The notes under the pieces are model-generated. The model saw only the letters and a list, made by a program, of their open reading frames with translations. It was not told the DNA's origin and did no database searches. From NCBI GenBank assembly GCA_001314655.1, contig LJSF01000014.1:126001-190000 (forward strand): a stretch of 64,000 bases of DNA. Direction: 5' to 3'. The stretch is from Rhodobacteraceae bacterium HLUCCA08. GTDB lineage: Bacteria; Pseudomonadota; Alphaproteobacteria; Rhodobacterales; Rhodobacteraceae. Below are positions 51,813 to 61,666 of this stretch, piece after piece (position 1 is the stretch's first letter; the number at the start of each line of letters is the position of its first letter). Position numbers and translations under genes: made by a program.

Positions 51813-52400
51813 TCAATGCAACTGGGTGGAGAAGTCGATCCAGACCGCCTGGTAGTCGATCCCGCCCATGTTCATGTTGCGCCCGGCCGCTGTCATGTCG
51901 AGCTTGCAGCGGGCCGCCCAGCGGTGCCAGTTCGACGGCAGCAGGGCCAGCATCCGGGTGATCCCCTCGACCCGGCTGGTGCGCAGCATCTCGAGCACCA
52001 GTTTCATCCGCACCTTGTGACGGATCGCCGCCGGGATGCCGGAACAGACGAAGCCGCGGGTGACCTCCCAGGTGCCCTCCTCGACCGGGGCGGTGGTATA
52101 GAGCAGGTCCGACGGGATCGAGTCCAGCAACCCGTTCTGGGCGTCGCGGATCATGTAGGAATAGATCCCGCAGCGGGCCGTCGTGGGCGTCAGCCGCACA
52201 CCGGCCAGGACACGGCCGTTTTCATGAACCGCAAGCCAGCGCGAAGCGGGGGTGTCGTATTGGTCGTATTCCATGCCCATGGTTTCGGGCAGGTCCCAGC
52301 GGTTGCGCAGGATGAAGGAATCACGCCGTGCGCGAAGAATATTCGCGAACAGCTCGCCATGGTTGTGGAAGTTGGCAAACGAGATGGTGGCAGACTGCAT
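51813..52400 (-). CDS. LuxI-family acyl-homoserine-lactone synthase
   Basis: A 195-residue autoinducer synthase. The invariant residues are visible in RARRDSFILRNRWDLPETMGMEYDQYDT (the R...F...W...E-x-D-x-Y-D block) and EEGTWEVTRGFV (the E-x-T-R block), with LAVHENGRVLAGVRLTPT between. It makes acyl-HSL from SAM and an acyl carrier; chain length cannot be inferred. The ATG at 52400 follows GGAG. The LuxR-type gene is 66 bases upstream in the same direction, so luxR-luxI may be one transcript. Confidence 0.92.
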   Translation of the reverse strand: MQSATISFANFHNHGELFANILRARRDSFILRNRWDLPETMGMEYDQYDTPASRWLAVHENGRVLAGVRLTPTTARCGIYSYMIRDAQNGLLDSIPSDLLYTTAPVEEGTWEVTRGFVCSGIPAAIRHKVRMKLVLEMLRTSRVEGITRMLALLPSNWHRWAARCKLDMTAAGRNMNMGGIDYQAVWIDFSTQLH

Positions 52401-52466
52401 ACCTTGATACTCCAGCGAGTGGTTGTGGGTCACACGGGCCCTGGCACCAGCCGCCAAAGAGGACGG

Positions 52467-53078
52467 TCAGAGCAGCCTGTAATCCCTTGCACGCTGGATT
52501 GCCTCGGCGGTGGTGCGCGCAAGGAGCGCGGACCGGGCCGCTGCGAGGCGCGCCTTGAAGGCGCTTTCGGAAATGTTCAGTCGAGCGGCGGCAGCTGCAT
52601 GACGATCCCCCTCGGCGACACAGCGCAAGGCTTCGATCTGGGCGTCCGTCAGGGACTCCGGGGGTTTCGTCAGATGGTGCAGCTGCGAGATGAGGTTGGA
52701 AAACGCCTCGATCTCGGCATCCGTGAACTCACGATCATCTCGAGCGGCAGAGGCGATCGTGCGCGATTTCTTGGGGCCGCAAGATACGGCCAAACCATAC
52801 ACCATACCGAATGTCCGGGCCTGTCCGAGGATATCGAACGGGTCTGGTATCGGAATCTCGCTCCACCTTATCTTTCCCACTTCACTGAACCCCCAGGCAA
52901 TGATCGGGTCGCGGAGCGCATAGGCCTCCTCTGTATAATGATCCGTCCAGCCTTGCGGGTAGGTTTGGTGGTGCAGCAGCGGAAGCGCGAAGCGGATATG
53001 CAGCGCAAAGAAAAAACCATTTGGCGACAAGGCCTCTAGGCGCTTCGTGTGATGATCGATACCGGACCGCAAGGACAT
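52467..53078 (-). CDS. LuxR-family regulator with autoinducer-binding domain
   Basis: A 203-residue regulator, slightly short for the family. The N-terminal autoinducer-binding domain retains YPQGWTDHYTEEAYALRDPIIAWGF (the W...Y...DP ligand pocket). The C-terminal HTH (LTDAQIEALRCVAEGDRHAAAAARLNISESAFKARLAAARSALLARTTAEAI, residues 142-193) is GerE-like. It pairs with the adjacent LuxI gene. Codon composition is somewhat less GC-rich than the ribosomal genes beside it. I found no convincing 20-base lux box in the two intergenic gaps. Confidence 0.9.
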   Translation of the reverse strand: MSLRSGIDHHTKRLEALSPNGFFFALHIRFALPLLHHQTYPQGWTDHYTEEAYALRDPIIAWGFSEVGKIRWSEIPIPDPFDILGQARTFGMVYGLAVSCGPKKSRTIASAARDDREFTDAEIEAFSNLISQLHHLTKPPESLTDAQIEALRCVAEGDRHAAAAARLNISESAFKARLAAARSALLARTTAEAIQRARDYRLL

Positions 53079-53153
53079 AACCTTTTAGACAAGTTGCCAT
53101 ATGGGCGGTCAACCTTAAAGTGTGTCCATCCGATAGAACGCGACGTGACCCGC

Positions 53154-53309
53154 ATGACCCGAATTGACGAAGACCTGGTGAACCGCATCGCAGACCTTCC
53201 GCCACAGGGGTTGAGCGAATTGCTGGATTTTCTCGAGACCGATCGCCAGAGCCTGCGCGACCTTCGCGCGCCCCGGTCCGAACAAGACGACCGCGACCCC
53301 CGCGACTGA
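53154..53309 (+). CDS. Small protein of unknown function, divergent from luxR
   Basis: A 51-residue acidic, helical peptide (MTRIDEDLVNRIADLPPQGLSELLDFLETDRQSLRDLRAP) ending in a charged tail. It shares the 75-base upstream region with luxR and ends before a bidirectional terminator, so it could be quorum-regulated. A frame 105 bases longer would run into luxR; the ATG at 53154 is preferred. Confidence 0.5.
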   Translation: MTRIDEDLVNRIADLPPQGLSELLDFLETDRQSLRDLRAPRSEQDDRDPRD

Positions 53310-53320
53310 CCGCAAAACAA

Positions 53321-53344
53321 AAGGCCCCGCATCCGCGGGGCCTT
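53321..53344. terminator. Bidirectional terminator between the 51-residue gene and rplQ
   Basis: AAGGCCCCGC/GCGGGGCCTT arms with an ATCC loop. On the minus strand it is followed by TTTGTTTTG, ending the alpha operon after rplQ; on the plus strand it follows the small ORF. Confidence 0.9.
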
Positions 53345-53377
53345 GTGATGATGCCTCCGTGCAGCGCCCGTCAGCGC

Positions 53378-53800
53378 TCACGCGTCATCCATATCGATGT
53401 CGGCTTCAAGCCGGGCGCGATCGGCCGCGCCCTTGGCGTCGGGGTCGCGATCGACAAGTTCGATGATCGCCATCGGCGCCATGTCACCATAGCGGAACCC
53501 GGCCTTGAGCACCCGGGTATAGCCGCCCTGGCGATCCTTGTAGCGGTCGCCCAGAACCTCGAACAACTTGGCGACATGGGCATCCTGCTTGAGCTGTGCC
53601 GCGGCCTGGCGGCGGGCATGCAGATCACCGCGCTTGGCCAGCGTGATCAGCTTGTCGACGATCCGCTTGAGTTCCTTGGCCTTGGGCAGGGTGGTCTTGA
53701 TCTGTTCGTGTTCGATCAGGCTGCCGGCCATGTTGGCCCAAAGCGCCTTGCGGTGTTCATGGGTCCGGTTCAGGCGGCGATATCCGCGAGCGTGACGCAT
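53378..53800 (-). CDS. rplQ: 50S ribosomal protein L17
   Basis: A 140-residue bL17: [52 protein letters not shown] compressed over residues 1-52 is canonical, and [25 protein letters not shown] follows. Last gene of the alpha operon. Confidence 0.98.
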   Translation of the reverse strand: MRHARGYRRLNRTHEHRKALWANMAGSLIEHEQIKTTLPKAKELKRIVDKLITLAKRGDLHARRQAAAQLKQDAHVAKLFEVLGDRYKDRQGGYTRVLKAGFRYGDMAPMAIIELVDRDPDAKGAADRARLEADIDMDDA

Positions 53801-53897
53801 TGTCTTGTCTCCTTTTGCCCTCTACGGGCGGTTTTGCTTTGTCCGGCCGGCGATGCGTGTCGCCGGCTCTCCTTGGGGCGGATGCCCGGGGCCGGGA

Positions 53898-53923
53898 GGA
53901 CCAAAATTACGTAATTTTGGTCC
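53898..53923. repeat. TTACGTAA-centred palindrome between rpoA and rplQ (copy 3)
   Basis: A 26-base perfect palindrome whose central 20 bases are CCAAAATTACGTAATTTTGG, ten bases past the rpoA stop codon. It shares centre, arm length and post-stop position with copies at 7.3 and 41.6 kb, while the outer bases differ. Confidence 0.9.
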
Positions 53924-53933
53924 CGCCCGAAAC

Positions 53934-54950
53934 TCAGAACTGGTCTTCGAATTTCTTGGCCAGATCCTCGATATTGTCCGGCGGCCAATCCTCGACATCC
54001 ATGCCCAGGTGCAGGCCCATGCCGGACAGGACTTCCTTGATCTCGTTGAGCGACTTGCGGCCGAAGTTCGGGGTCCGCAGCATCTCGGCCTCGGTCTTCT
54101 GGATCAGGTCGCCGATATAGACGATGTTGTCGTTCTTCAGGCAGTTGGCCGACCGCACCGACAATTCCAGCTCGTCCACCTTCTTCAGCAGCAGCGGGTT
54201 GAACTCCAGCCCGTCATCGTCGGACGCGGCCGAGGCGCTTTCCGGCTCTTCGAAATTGACGAAGATCGACAGCTGGTCCTGCAGGATCCGCGCGGCATAG
54301 GCCACCGCATCGTCCGGGGTGATCGACCCGTCGGTTTCCACCTTCATGGTCAGTTTGTCGTAATCCAGCACCTGGCCCTCGCGGGTCGGCTGAACGTCAT
54401 AGCTGACCTTCTTGACCGGCGAATAGATCGCGTCGATGGCGATCATGCCGATCGGCGCATCCTCGGGCTTGTTGCGGTCGGCCGCGACATAGCCCTTGCC
54501 GGTATTCACCGTCAGTTCCATGTAAAGGTCCGCGCCCTCGTCGAGGTGGCAGATCACGTGATCCTTGTTCAGGATCTCGATGCCCGCACTTTCGCTGATT
54601 TCGCCGGCGGTCACGACGCCCGGGCCCTTGGCCTGGACCTGAAGCCGCTTGGGGCCTTCGACCTCCATGCGGATGGCGACGCCCTTGAGGTTCAGCACCA
54701 CGTCGGTCACGTCCTCGCGGACACCGGAAATCGAGGAAAACTCGTGCAGCACGTTGTCGATCTGCACGGCGGTGATGGCCGCGCCCTGCAGCGACGACAT
54801 CAGCACGCGGCGCAGCGCATTGCCCAGCGTCAGGCCAAAGCCGCGCTCCAGCGGTTCGGCGACGACGGTGCCCTGGCGCGCCGGGTCATTGCCCGGTTTC
54901 ACGTCCAGCTGCGTCGGCTTGATCAGTTCGGCCCAGTTCTTGTGGATCAT
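53934..54950 (-). CDS. rpoA: RNA polymerase alpha subunit
   Basis: A 338-residue alpha subunit. The N-terminal dimerisation domain includes [40 protein letters not shown] (compressed, about 35-74). The C-terminal DNA/activator-binding domain reads [44 protein letters not shown]. Length is typical of alphaproteobacteria. Confidence 0.99.
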   Translation of the reverse strand: MIHKNWAELIKPTQLDVKPGNDPARQGTVVAEPLERGFGLTLGNALRRVLMSSLQGAAITAVQIDNVLHEFSSISGVREDVTDVVLNLKGVAIRMEVEGPKRLQVQAKGPGVVTAGEISESAGIEILNKDHVICHLDEGADLYMELTVNTGKGYVAADRNKPEDAPIGMIAIDAIYSPVKKVSYDVQPTREGQVLDYDKLTMKVETDGSITPDDAVAYAARILQDQLSIFVNFEEPESASAASDDDGLEFNPLLLKKVDELELSVRSANCLKNDNIVYIGDLIQKTEAEMLRTPNFGRKSLNEIKEVLSGMGLHLGMDVEDWPPDNIEDLAKKFEDQF

Positions 54951-55020
54951 GGATGTCTCCTCAATTCCTGCCGCGTCCCCATGATCGTGGGCCGCGACGC
55001 CCGAGGTTGAAATGACGACA

Positions 55021-55042
55021 GGGACCCCGCGAACGGGGTCCC
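55021..55042 (-). other. Post-stop hairpin between rpsK and rpoA
   Basis: GGGACCCCG/CGGGGTCCC arms around a CGAA tetraloop, 20 bases beyond the rpsK stop codon and 70 bases before rpoA. No U-run, so read-through to rpoA is expected. Confidence 0.75.
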
Positions 55043-55062
55043 CGAAAGGTGGTCGGCCGGCC

Positions 55063-55455
55063 TCAGACGCGACGGCGCTTCGGCGGGCGGCAGCCGTTGT
55101 GGGCGATCGGCGTCACGTCGCGGATCGACGTGATGTTGAAGCCGACGGCGGCCAGGGCGCGCAGGGCGCTTTCCCGGCCCGAGCCGGGGCCCTGAACCTC
55201 GACCTCGAGGGTCTTGACCCCATGTTCCTGGGCCTTCTTGCCGGCATCTTCGGCGGCCATCTGGGCGGCATAGGGCGTCGACTTGCGCGAGCCCTTGAAG
55301 CCCATGGTGCCGGCCGAGGACCAGGCGATCGCATTGCCCTGGACGTCCGAGATCAGGATCTTGGTGTTGTTGAAGCTGGAATTCACGTGGGCGACACCAG
55401 CGGCGATGTTCTTGGAGACCTTCTTCTTGCCTCCGCGACGGGGATCACGAGCCAT
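55063..55455 (-). CDS. rpsK: 30S ribosomal protein S11
   Basis: A 130-residue uS11: [81 protein letters not shown]. Canonical in length and sequence. Confidence 0.99.
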   Translation of the reverse strand: MARDPRRGGKKKVSKNIAAGVAHVNSSFNNTKILISDVQGNAIAWSSAGTMGFKGSRKSTPYAAQMAAEDAGKKAQEHGVKTLEVEVQGPGSGRESALRALAAVGFNITSIRDVTPIAHNGCRPPKRRRV

Positions 55456-55467
55456 ATCAGCGCCTCC

Positions 55468-55836
55468 TTATTTCTTCTTGCCGGCGATGGGTTTCGCCGG
55501 GCCCTTGCGGGTGCGGGCGTTGGTATGGGTGCGCTGGCCGCGGACCGGCAGGTTGCGGCGGTGGCGCAGGCCCCGGTAGCAGCCCAGGTCCATCAGGCGC
55601 TTGATGTTCATCTGCGTTTCGCGGCGCAGGTCGCCCTCGACGGTGAAGTTGGCGTCGATATGTTCCCGGATCGCGACCAGTTCGCTGTCGGACAGGTCGT
55701 TCACGCGGCGGGCGGCGTCGATGCCGACGGCGTCGCAGATCGCACGGGCCGAGGTGTGGCCGATGCCGGTGATGTAGGTGAGCGCGATCGGAACCCGCTT
55801 GCCGTCGGGGATGTTCACGCCGGAAATACGTGCCAA
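55468..55836 (-). CDS. rpsM: 30S ribosomal protein S13
   Basis: A 122-residue uS13: [81 protein letters not shown]. First gene of the alpha operon here; the rpmJ and infA genes found before it in other phyla are absent. Confidence 0.99.
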   Translation of the reverse strand: MARISGVNIPDGKRVPIALTYITGIGHTSARAICDAVGIDAARRVNDLSDSELVAIREHIDANFTVEGDLRRETQMNIKRLMDLGCYRGLRHRRNLPVRGQRTHTNARTRKGPAKPIAGKKK

Positions 55837-55992
55837 GGGTCTGGTCCTTTCGTTGCGGGTCCGTAGCGCCGGGCCCTTTTTTCACAACGCAAGCCCGGAG
55901 CGGTCATGCGCCGGGCCACTGTCGATGGTCGAGGTGGTCTGGACGGCACGGGGGCGACCCGATTCGTCCGGATTTCCCTTGCGGGATGGGGC

Positions 55993-56021
55993 TAACTATT
56001 GGTCAACGGGCCGAGCGTCAA
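55993..56021 (-). promoter_or_regulatory. Candidate promoter of the rpsM-rpsK-rpoA-rplQ operon
   Basis: On the minus strand TTGACG and TAGTTA are separated by 17 bases, about 150 bases upstream of rpsM. A second TTGACA 16 bases further upstream is an alternative -35. The 55837-55992 leader contains no ORF. Confidence 0.45.
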
Positions 56022-56129
56022 CCCCCTGTCAAGGGCTTTGAGGCCAGCCGCCGCAGCGCCCGGCGCACGGCCTCGCCGGATAGCGGCGAACCCGGATCTC
56101 CACGACCGGCACCCGGGCCGCGCGGCGCC

Positions 56130-56513
56130 TCATTCAAAGGACCAGTCTCCGGCCAGCCCGTCGGGACATTGGCGGAAGGTCGCGGCATAGGCCGGGCTGT
56201 CATCGGGGTTCAGCACCTGCACGCCGCCCTCGGCATCGACGGCGATCACCAGGTCGCGCGAAATCACCCCGCCGCCATCGTCGCATACCGCGCGCAGGGC
56301 GGTGCGGCTGTCGGGCGCGAAGCCCAGCGGGTCGTCCCAGCGGCAGGTCATCGCGTGATTGCCGATGCGTGTCGGGGCAAGCAGGGTGATCTCGCCCTGC
56401 TCCTGCTCGGCCGCCGGGGCCTGGCACAGGGCCGGGTCGTTGATATAGGGCCCGGTCGCGGTGCTGCAGGAGGCCAGCACCAGGACGCCGGCCAGCGAAA
56501 CGAAACGGGTCAT
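56130..56513 (-). CDS. Small lipoprotein of unknown function
   Basis: A 127-residue precursor: MTRFVSLAGVLVLASCSTATG has a clear lipobox (LASC, Cys16). The mature domain has Cys residues in DPALCQAP, AMTCRWDD, AVCDDGG and FRQCPDG, probably two disulfides in the periplasm. I do not recognise the family. It lies between adk and rpsM, where ribosomal operons of relatives may be continuous. Confidence 0.75.
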   Translation of the reverse strand: MTRFVSLAGVLVLASCSTATGPYINDPALCQAPAAEQEQGEITLLAPTRIGNHAMTCRWDDPLGFAPDSRTALRAVCDDGGGVISRDLVIAVDAEGGVQVLNPDDSPAYAATFRQCPDGLAGDWSFE

Positions 56514-56539
56514 GTCATGCCTTCCCTTGAAACGCGAAA

Positions 56540-56562
56540 GGGACCGAAACGGTATCGGTCCC
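56540..56562 (-). terminator. Hairpin after adk, probable end of the spc operon
   Basis: GGGACCGA/TCGGTCCC arms with a 7-base loop, followed on the minus strand by TTTCGCGTTT. It precedes the lipoprotein gene and probably separates it from adk. Confidence 0.6.
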
Positions 56563-56591
56563 TGTCCTGTCCTTGTCGCCGGGTTCCGGGC

Positions 56592-57239
56592 CTATCCGTC
56601 CAGACAGCCGGCGATCCGGTCGGCGACCTCGTCGATCTCGCCCAGCCCGTCGACCGATTTCAGATCGCCCTTGGCGTGGTAATAGCCGATCAGCGGCGAG
56701 GTCTGCTTGTAATAGGCCATCAGACGGGTGCGCAGACTGTCCTCGTTGTCGTCGGCGCGGCGGGAAAAGTCGGTGCCACCGCATTTGCTGCACGTGCCGT
56801 CAGCCGGGATCGGCTTGGTGATATCGTTATAGACCTCGCCGCAATCGGCGCAGGTCGAGCGGGCGGTGATGCGTTCGACCAGCGCGTCGTCATCCACCCG
56901 CATCTCGATCACCGCATCGAGCGTCTCGCCCAGTTCGCTCAGCAGGTTGCCCAGGGCATCGGCCTGGGCCAGCGTGCGCGGGAAGCCGTCGAAGATATAG
57001 CCGCCCGCGGCACCGCCTTCGGTCAGTTTCTCGCGGATCAGGCCGATCACGATCTCGTCCGTCACCAGGTTGCCGGCATCCATCACCTCGGCGACGATCC
57101 TGCCCATCTCGGTCCCGCTGGTGCGGGCCTCGCGCAACATGTCGCCGGTGCTGAGCTGCACCATGGCGCGTTCTTCGACCAGGCGGCGGGCCTGGGTGCC
57201 CTTGCCCGCTCCGGGCGGTCCAAGAAGAATGATGTTCAT
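56592..57239 (-). CDS. adk: Adenylate kinase
   Basis: A 215-residue long-form kinase interconverting ATP+AMP and 2 ADP. P-loop [16 protein letters not shown]-binding [11 protein letters not shown] and the GFPRTLAQA motif are present. The LID has a zinc-type Cys set ([10 protein letters not shown] and CSKCGG). ATGA overlap with secY. Confidence 0.98.
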   Translation of the reverse strand: MNIILLGPPGAGKGTQARRLVEERAMVQLSTGDMLREARTSGTEMGRIVAEVMDAGNLVTDEIVIGLIREKLTEGGAAGGYIFDGFPRTLAQADALGNLLSELGETLDAVIEMRVDDDALVERITARSTCADCGEVYNDITKPIPADGTCSKCGGTDFSRRADDNEDSLRTRLMAYYKQTSPLIGYYHAKGDLKSVDGLGEIDEVADRIAGCLDG

Positions 57240-58606
57240 CGACGCGCCGGCCCTTTCCGCTTTTTCGTTCCGGTGCCCGTGCCGCGCTTGCCGCGCAGCT
57301 GGCTTTTCTCGATCAGGCCCTCGTATTGATGGGCCAGAAGATGCGACTGGATCTGCTGGATCGTGTCCATCCCGACGCTGACGATGATCAGCACCGAGGT
57401 GCCGCCGAAATAGAACGGGATCGACAGTTGCGACCGGACGATTTCGGGCATCAGCACGATCAGCGCGAGGTAGCCCGAGCCCAGGACAAGGATGCGGTTG
57501 ACCACGTATTCGAGGTATTCCGCCGTGCGCTTGCCCGGGCGGATGCCGGGGACGAAACCGTTCTGGTTCTTGAGGTTGTCGGCGACATCATCGACCTTGA
57601 AGGCCACTTCCTTGGTGTAGAAATAGGTGAAGAAGATCACCATCGCCGCCATGAACAGCAGGTAAAGCGGCTGGCCGGGGCCGAAATAGGCCAGGATCGT
57701 CGACATCACCGGGCCTGTGTTGCCGTCCGAAAAGGTCGAGATCGTGGTCGGCAGCAACAGCAATGCGCTGGCGAAGATCGCCGGGATCACGCCGGCCGGG
57801 TTGACCTTGATCGGCAGGTGGGACGATCCGCCGTCGAACACCTTCATCCCGACCTGGCGGCGCGGATACTGGATGTGGATCTTGCGCAGGGACCGCTCCA
57901 TGAACACCACGAAGGCGAAGACGACCAGCAGCATCACGATGACACCCAGCACCAGGCCCCAATCGCCGGTCGACTGGCTGGTCGCCAGGAAACTGGCCAG
58001 CGCGGCCGGAATCTCGGCGATGATGCCGACGAAGATGATCAGGCTGATGCCGTTGCCGATGCCGCGGGCGGTGATCTGTTCGCCCAGCCACATCAGGAAC
58101 ATGGTGCCCCCGACAAGGGTGATGACGCAGGCCGCGCGGAAGAACATGCCCGGATCATGGACCATGCCGCCGGTTTCCAGGCTGACGGCCATGCCATAGG
58201 CCTGAAAGGTGGCCAGCACGACCGTGCCGTAGCGGGTATACTGGTTCAGCTTCTTGCGGCCCTGCTCGCCTTCCTTCTTGAGCTGCTTCAACGGCTCCCA
58301 CATGGCGCCCAGAAGCTGCACGATGATCGAGGCCGAGATATAGGGCATGATGCCCAGGGCAAAGATGCCCATCCGGCCCAGCGCGCCGCCGGTGAACATC
58401 GACAGGATGCCGCCGATGCCCGATTGCGCCTCTTCCATGAAAGCCCGAAGCGCGGCGCCGTCGATACCGGGCACCGGGATATAGGTGCCAAGCCGGTAGA
58501 CGAGCAATAGCCCGAGCGTGAAGAAGATGCGCTGGCGCAGTTCCTTGGCCTGGCCCAATGCGCCCCAGCTCAGGTTCTGGGCCATTTGCTCTGCTGCTGA
58601 TGCCAT
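57236..58606 (-). CDS. secY: Preprotein translocase subunit SecY
   Basis: A 456-residue channel protein with ten membrane helices. The N-terminal plug region is [24 protein letters not shown]; the basic loop is [15 protein letters not shown]...; the C-terminal loop is [18 protein letters not shown], which contacts SecA and ribosomes. Confidence 0.98.
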   Translation of the reverse strand: MASAAEQMAQNLSWGALGQAKELRQRIFFTLGLLLVYRLGTYIPVPGIDGAALRAFMEEAQSGIGGILSMFTGGALGRMGIFALGIMPYISASIIVQLLGAMWEPLKQLKKEGEQGRKKLNQYTRYGTVVLATFQAYGMAVSLETGGMVHDPGMFFRAACVITLVGGTMFLMWLGEQITARGIGNGISLIIFVGIIAEIPAALASFLATSQSTGDWGLVLGVIVMLLVVFAFVVFMERSLRKIHIQYPRRQVGMKVFDGGSSHLPIKVNPAGVIPAIFASALLLLPTTISTFSDGNTGPVMSTILAYFGPGQPLYLLFMAAMVIFFTYFYTKEVAFKVDDVADNLKNQNGFVPGIRPGKRTAEYLEYVVNRILVLGSGYLALIVLMPEIVRSQLSIPFYFGGTSVLIIVSVGMDTIQQIQSHLLAHQYEGLIEKSQLRGKRGTGTGTKKRKGPARR

Positions 58607-58629
58607 TATGCGGTCTCTTTATACATGGA

Positions 58630-58662
58630 GACGCCGCCGGACCGGGTGCGGGCGGCGGCGTC
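58630..58662 (-). other. Post-stop hairpin between rplO and secY
   Basis: GACGCCGCC/GGCGGCGTC arms around a 15-base GC-rich loop, in the 103-base gap after the rplO stop codon. No U-tract. Confidence 0.6.
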
Positions 58663-58709
58663 GGATCCTGCAGGGTGATGTAAGGGGCCGCGGCCCCCAC
58701 CACAACCCG

Positions 58710-59180
58710 TTACTCGGCCGCCGCGCCGGAGAGGGTCACCGACCCGCCCGCCTTTTCGACCGCCTCGATGGCGCCTTTCGATGCACCGGTGACGGCGATG
58801 CTGGCCTTGGCGGTGATCTCGCCCTTGCCCAGCAGGCGGATGCCGTCGAGCTTGCGGCGCACCAGGCCGCAGGCGATCAGCGCGTCCTCGGTGATGTCGG
58901 ACTTTGCGTCCAGCTTGCCCTCGTCGATGAACTTCTGGATCAGGCCGAGGTTCACCAGGGCGAATTTCTTGCGGTTGGGCTTGTTGAAGCCACGCTTGGG
59001 CAGGCGTTGATACAGCGGCATCTGGCCGCCTTCATAGCCCTTGATGGCCACACCCGAACGGGATTTCTGGCCCTTGATGCCGCGCCCGGCGGTCTTGCCC
59101 TTGCCGGAACCCGGGCCGCGACCGACGCGCATCCGTTTCTTGGTCGCGCCGTCGTTGTCGCGCAATTCGTGCAGTTTCAT
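58710..59180 (-). CDS. rplO: 50S ribosomal protein L15
   Basis: A 156-residue uL15: [43 protein letters not shown] (compressed) is the conserved N-terminus and [18 protein letters not shown]-like sequence follows (here [18 protein letters not shown]). Confidence 0.98.
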   Translation of the reverse strand: MKLHELRDNDGATKKRMRVGRGPGSGKGKTAGRGIKGQKSRSGVAIKGYEGGQMPLYQRLPKRGFNKPNRKKFALVNLGLIQKFIDEGKLDAKSDITEDALIACGLVRRKLDGIRLLGKGEITAKASIAVTGASKGAIEAVEKAGGSVTLSGAAAE

Positions 59181-59415
59181 GTCGCTTCTCCTTGCCGGAT
59201 GTCTGCCCCGAAGCGAACGGGCAGCCCACGGCGTTTCTTGGTTGCCTAGACTCAGTGGCGGTTGGCCACCGGGGGCGTATAGGCGCTGGCGCCCCCCCGT
59301 TCAAGCCTTTTGGCGGATCACGGCACCACGCCCGGCCGGGCGGCAGAGACGCCTTGGTCGATCCCGGCACGAAAACGCCCCGGCCATCACGGACCGGGGC
59401 GTTCGAGGTTCCGCA

Positions 59416-59436
59416 GGGCGGGGTTTCACCCCACCC
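59416..59436. repeat. GGGCGGGGT/ACCCCACCC hairpin (copy 2)
   Basis: Stem with one C-A mismatch around a TTC loop, two bases beyond the rpmD stop codon in the 258-base rpmD-rplO gap. The remainder of that gap is GC-rich and otherwise featureless. Confidence 0.7.
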
Positions 59437-59438
59437 CT

Positions 59439-59627
59439 TTACCCGCGCTCTTCGATGATCTCGACGAGGTGGGGGATGGAATTGACCATGCCGCGGACCG
59501 ACGGCGTGTCCTCCAGCTCGCGGGTGCGGTGCATCTTGTTCAGGCCCAGGCCGATCAACGTTTCACGCTGCTTGGCGGGGCGGCGGATCGGCGAGCCGAT
59601 CTGCTTGACGACGATGGTTTTCGCCAT
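59439..59627 (-). CDS. rpmD: 50S ribosomal protein L30
   Basis: A 62-residue uL30: [20 protein letters not shown] then [21 protein letters not shown] is canonical. Three bases separate it from rpsE. Confidence 0.98.
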   Translation of the reverse strand: MAKTIVVKQIGSPIRRPAKQRETLIGLGLNKMHRTRELEDTPSVRGMVNSIPHLVEIIEERG

Positions 59628-59630
59628 GGG

Positions 59631-60209
59631 TCAGGCCTCCTCGGCGACTTGGCTCGACGTGGCCGGGGCCTCGTCGCGCTTGGGCAGGATATCGGCCACC
59701 TTCTTGCCGCGACGCTGCGCGACCGACCGGGGCGATTGCTCCTTCTGCAACCCGTCAAGGGTGGCGCGGATCATGTTGTAGGGATTCTGCGAGCCGATCG
59801 ACTTGGCGACCACGTCATGGATGCCCAGCATTTCGAACACCGCACGCATCGGGCCACCGGCGATGATCCCGGTGCCCTGCGGGGCGGTGCGCATCACCAC
59901 CTTGCCGGCGCCCCAGCGCCCTTCCTGGTCGTGGTGCAGGGTGCGGCCTTCCTTCAGCTGCACGCGGATCATGTTGCGCTTGGCGGCCTCGGTGGCCTTG
60001 CGGATCGCCTCGGGGACCTCCTTGGCCTTGCCCTTGCCGAAACCGACACGGCCCTTCTGGTCGCCGACGACGACCAGCGCGGCAAAGCCGAAGCGCTTGC
60101 CGCCCTTGACGGTTTTCGACACACGGTTGATCGCGACCAGGCGATCGGCGAATTCCGGGGCTTCGTCGCGGTCGCGACGGCCACGGCCTTGTTGCGGTTC
60201 ACGAGCCAT
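59631..60209 (-). CDS. rpsE: 30S ribosomal protein S5
   Basis: A 192-residue uS5: [48 protein letters not shown] (compressed) is the double-stranded RNA binding part, then [41 protein letters not shown] at 60209 is the normal start, and a Rhodobacterales-type basic/Gln-rich leader precedes the core. Confidence 0.98.
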   Translation of the reverse strand: MAREPQQGRGRRDRDEAPEFADRLVAINRVSKTVKGGKRFGFAALVVVGDQKGRVGFGKGKAKEVPEAIRKATEAAKRNMIRVQLKEGRTLHHDQEGRWGAGKVVMRTAPQGTGIIAGGPMRAVFEMLGIHDVVAKSIGSQNPYNMIRATLDGLQKEQSPRSVAQRRGKKVADILPKRDEAPATSSQVAEEA

Positions 60210-60319
60210 GAGGCTTCCTTTGCTTTGCGGCGCGGCGCGCCGTTGAACTCGATCGCGGTGAGCCAGCGGCCCCCGGATCATCGGAGGGGCGTGCACCGCC
60301 CCTCTCAGCCGTTTCGCGG

Positions 60320-60340
60320 CGGTGGGGGTCTACCCCACCG
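60320..60340. repeat. CGGTGGGG/CCCCACCG hairpin (copy 3)
   Basis: Eight-base arms around GTCTA, directly after the rplR stop codon, in the 137-base gap to rpsE. No T-tract. Confidence 0.75.
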
Positions 60341-60346
60341 ACCCGG

Positions 60347-60706
60347 TCAGATCTTCAGGCCGGCCTCGCGGGCGGCATCGGCCAGGGCCTTGACCTTGCC
60401 GTGGTACAGAAAGCCACCACGATCGAAATAGGCCTCGGTCACGCCGGCCTTCTTGGCCCGTTCGGCGATCGCGGCGCCCACCTTGGTGGCGGCTTCCAGG
60501 TTGTTCTTGCCGACAACGCCCAAGTCCTTTTCGAGCGACGAAGCGGCGGCGAGCGTGACGCCGTTCACATCGTCGATCAACTGGACGCTGATGTTCTTGT
60601 TCGACCGGTGCACCGACAGGCGCGGACGCCCGGCATTCACCGACTTGATCTTGTTCCGGACGCGCAGGCGGCGCTTGAGGAACAGGGTTCTCTTGCTGTT
60701 TGCCAT
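60347..60706 (-). CDS. rplR: 50S ribosomal protein L18
   Basis: A 119-residue uL18 binding 5S r[38 protein letters not shown], ends [27 protein letters not shown]. The [13 protein letters not shown] start at 60706 is used; longer frames overlap rplF. Confidence 0.98.
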   Translation of the reverse strand: MANSKRTLFLKRRLRVRNKIKSVNAGRPRLSVHRSNKNISVQLIDDVNGVTLAAASSLEKDLGVVGKNNLEAATKVGAAIAERAKKAGVTEAYFDRGGFLYHGKVKALADAAREAGLKI

Positions 60707-60717
60707 GTTCCTGGTCC

Positions 60718-61251
60718 TTATTTCTTCTTGCCTTCCTTGCGGAAGATGTATTCGTCGACGTATTTGATCCCTTTGCCCTTGTAGGGCTCGGGCCGACGCC
60801 ATTCGCGGATATTCGCGGCGACCTGGCCGACCAGTTGCTGATCAGAGCCTTCGACGACGATCTGGGTCTGCTTGGGCGCCGTCACGGTGACACCGGCGGG
60901 CACCTCGAAATCGACGTCATGGCTATAGCCCAGGTTCAGCTTGAGCGTGTTGCCCTGCATCTGCGCCCGGTAGCCGACCCCGTTGATTTCGAGTTCCTTC
61001 TTGAACCCGTCGCTGACGCCGGTGACGCAGTTCTGCACCATGGTGCGGGACATGCCCCATTGCTGACGCGCGCGCTTGGACTTGCCGCGCGGGGTCACCG
61101 ACACGGCGCCGTCTTCGACGGTGAGGGTCACATCGTCGGTCGCCTGAAAGCTGCGGGTGCCCTTGGGCCCCTTCACCTCGATCGTCTGACCCGAGACAGT
61201 GGCGGTGACGCCACTGGGCAGCGCGACCGGTTTCTTGCCAATACGAGACAT
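60718..61251 (-). CDS. rplF: 50S ribosomal protein L6
   Basis: A 177-residue uL6: [63 protein letters not shown] (compressed), ending [25 protein letters not shown]. Confidence 0.98.
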   Translation of the reverse strand: MSRIGKKPVALPSGVTATVSGQTIEVKGPKGTRSFQATDDVTLTVEDGAVSVTPRGKSKRARQQWGMSRTMVQNCVTGVSDGFKKELEINGVGYRAQMQGNTLKLNLGYSHDVDFEVPAGVTVTAPKQTQIVVEGSDQQLVGQVAANIREWRRPEPYKGKGIKYVDEYIFRKEGKKK

Positions 61252-61261
61252 CCTGCGCTCC

Positions 61262-61654
61262 TCAGAAGACCTGGCAAAGCACCTCGCCGCCGACATTGGC
61301 AGCGCGGGCATTCGCGTCCGACATCACGCCCTTGGGCGTGCTGACAATCGACACGCCCAGGCCCTGACGGACCTGCGGCAAGTCACCGACACCCATGTAG
61401 ACGCGACGCCCGGGCTTGGAGACCCGGCGCAATTCGCGAATGACGGGGGCGCCTTCGTAGTATTTCAGTTCGATGTCGAAGGCCGGGTGGCCCTGGGCAT
61501 CGGAGGATTTCTCGTAGCCGCGGATATAGCCTTCGTCCTTGAGCACATCGAGCACCCAGGCGCGCAGCTTGGAGGCCGGGGTCGAGACCACGCCCTTGCC
61601 GCGCATCTGGCCGTTGCGGATACGGGTGAGCATATCACCGATAGGATCGTTCAT
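61262..61654 (-). CDS. rpsH: 30S ribosomal protein S8
   Basis: A 130-residue uS8: [20 protein letters not shown], ending [27 protein letters not shown]. In E. coli S8 represses its own operon by binding mRNA near rplE; I did not find a matching structure here. Confidence 0.98.
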   Translation of the reverse strand: MNDPIGDMLTRIRNGQMRGKGVVSTPASKLRAWVLDVLKDEGYIRGYEKSSDAQGHPAFDIELKYYEGAPVIRELRRVSKPGRRVYMGVGDLPQVRQGLGVSIVSTPKGVMSDANARAANVGGEVLCQVF

Positions 61655-61666
61655 CTGTCGCCCTCC

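Noticed and set aside
52401-52466. Lux box between luxR and luxI, or upstream of luxR
   Set aside because: No 18-20 base dyad with recognisable half-sites was found; CCATATGG at 53098 is symmetric but too short.
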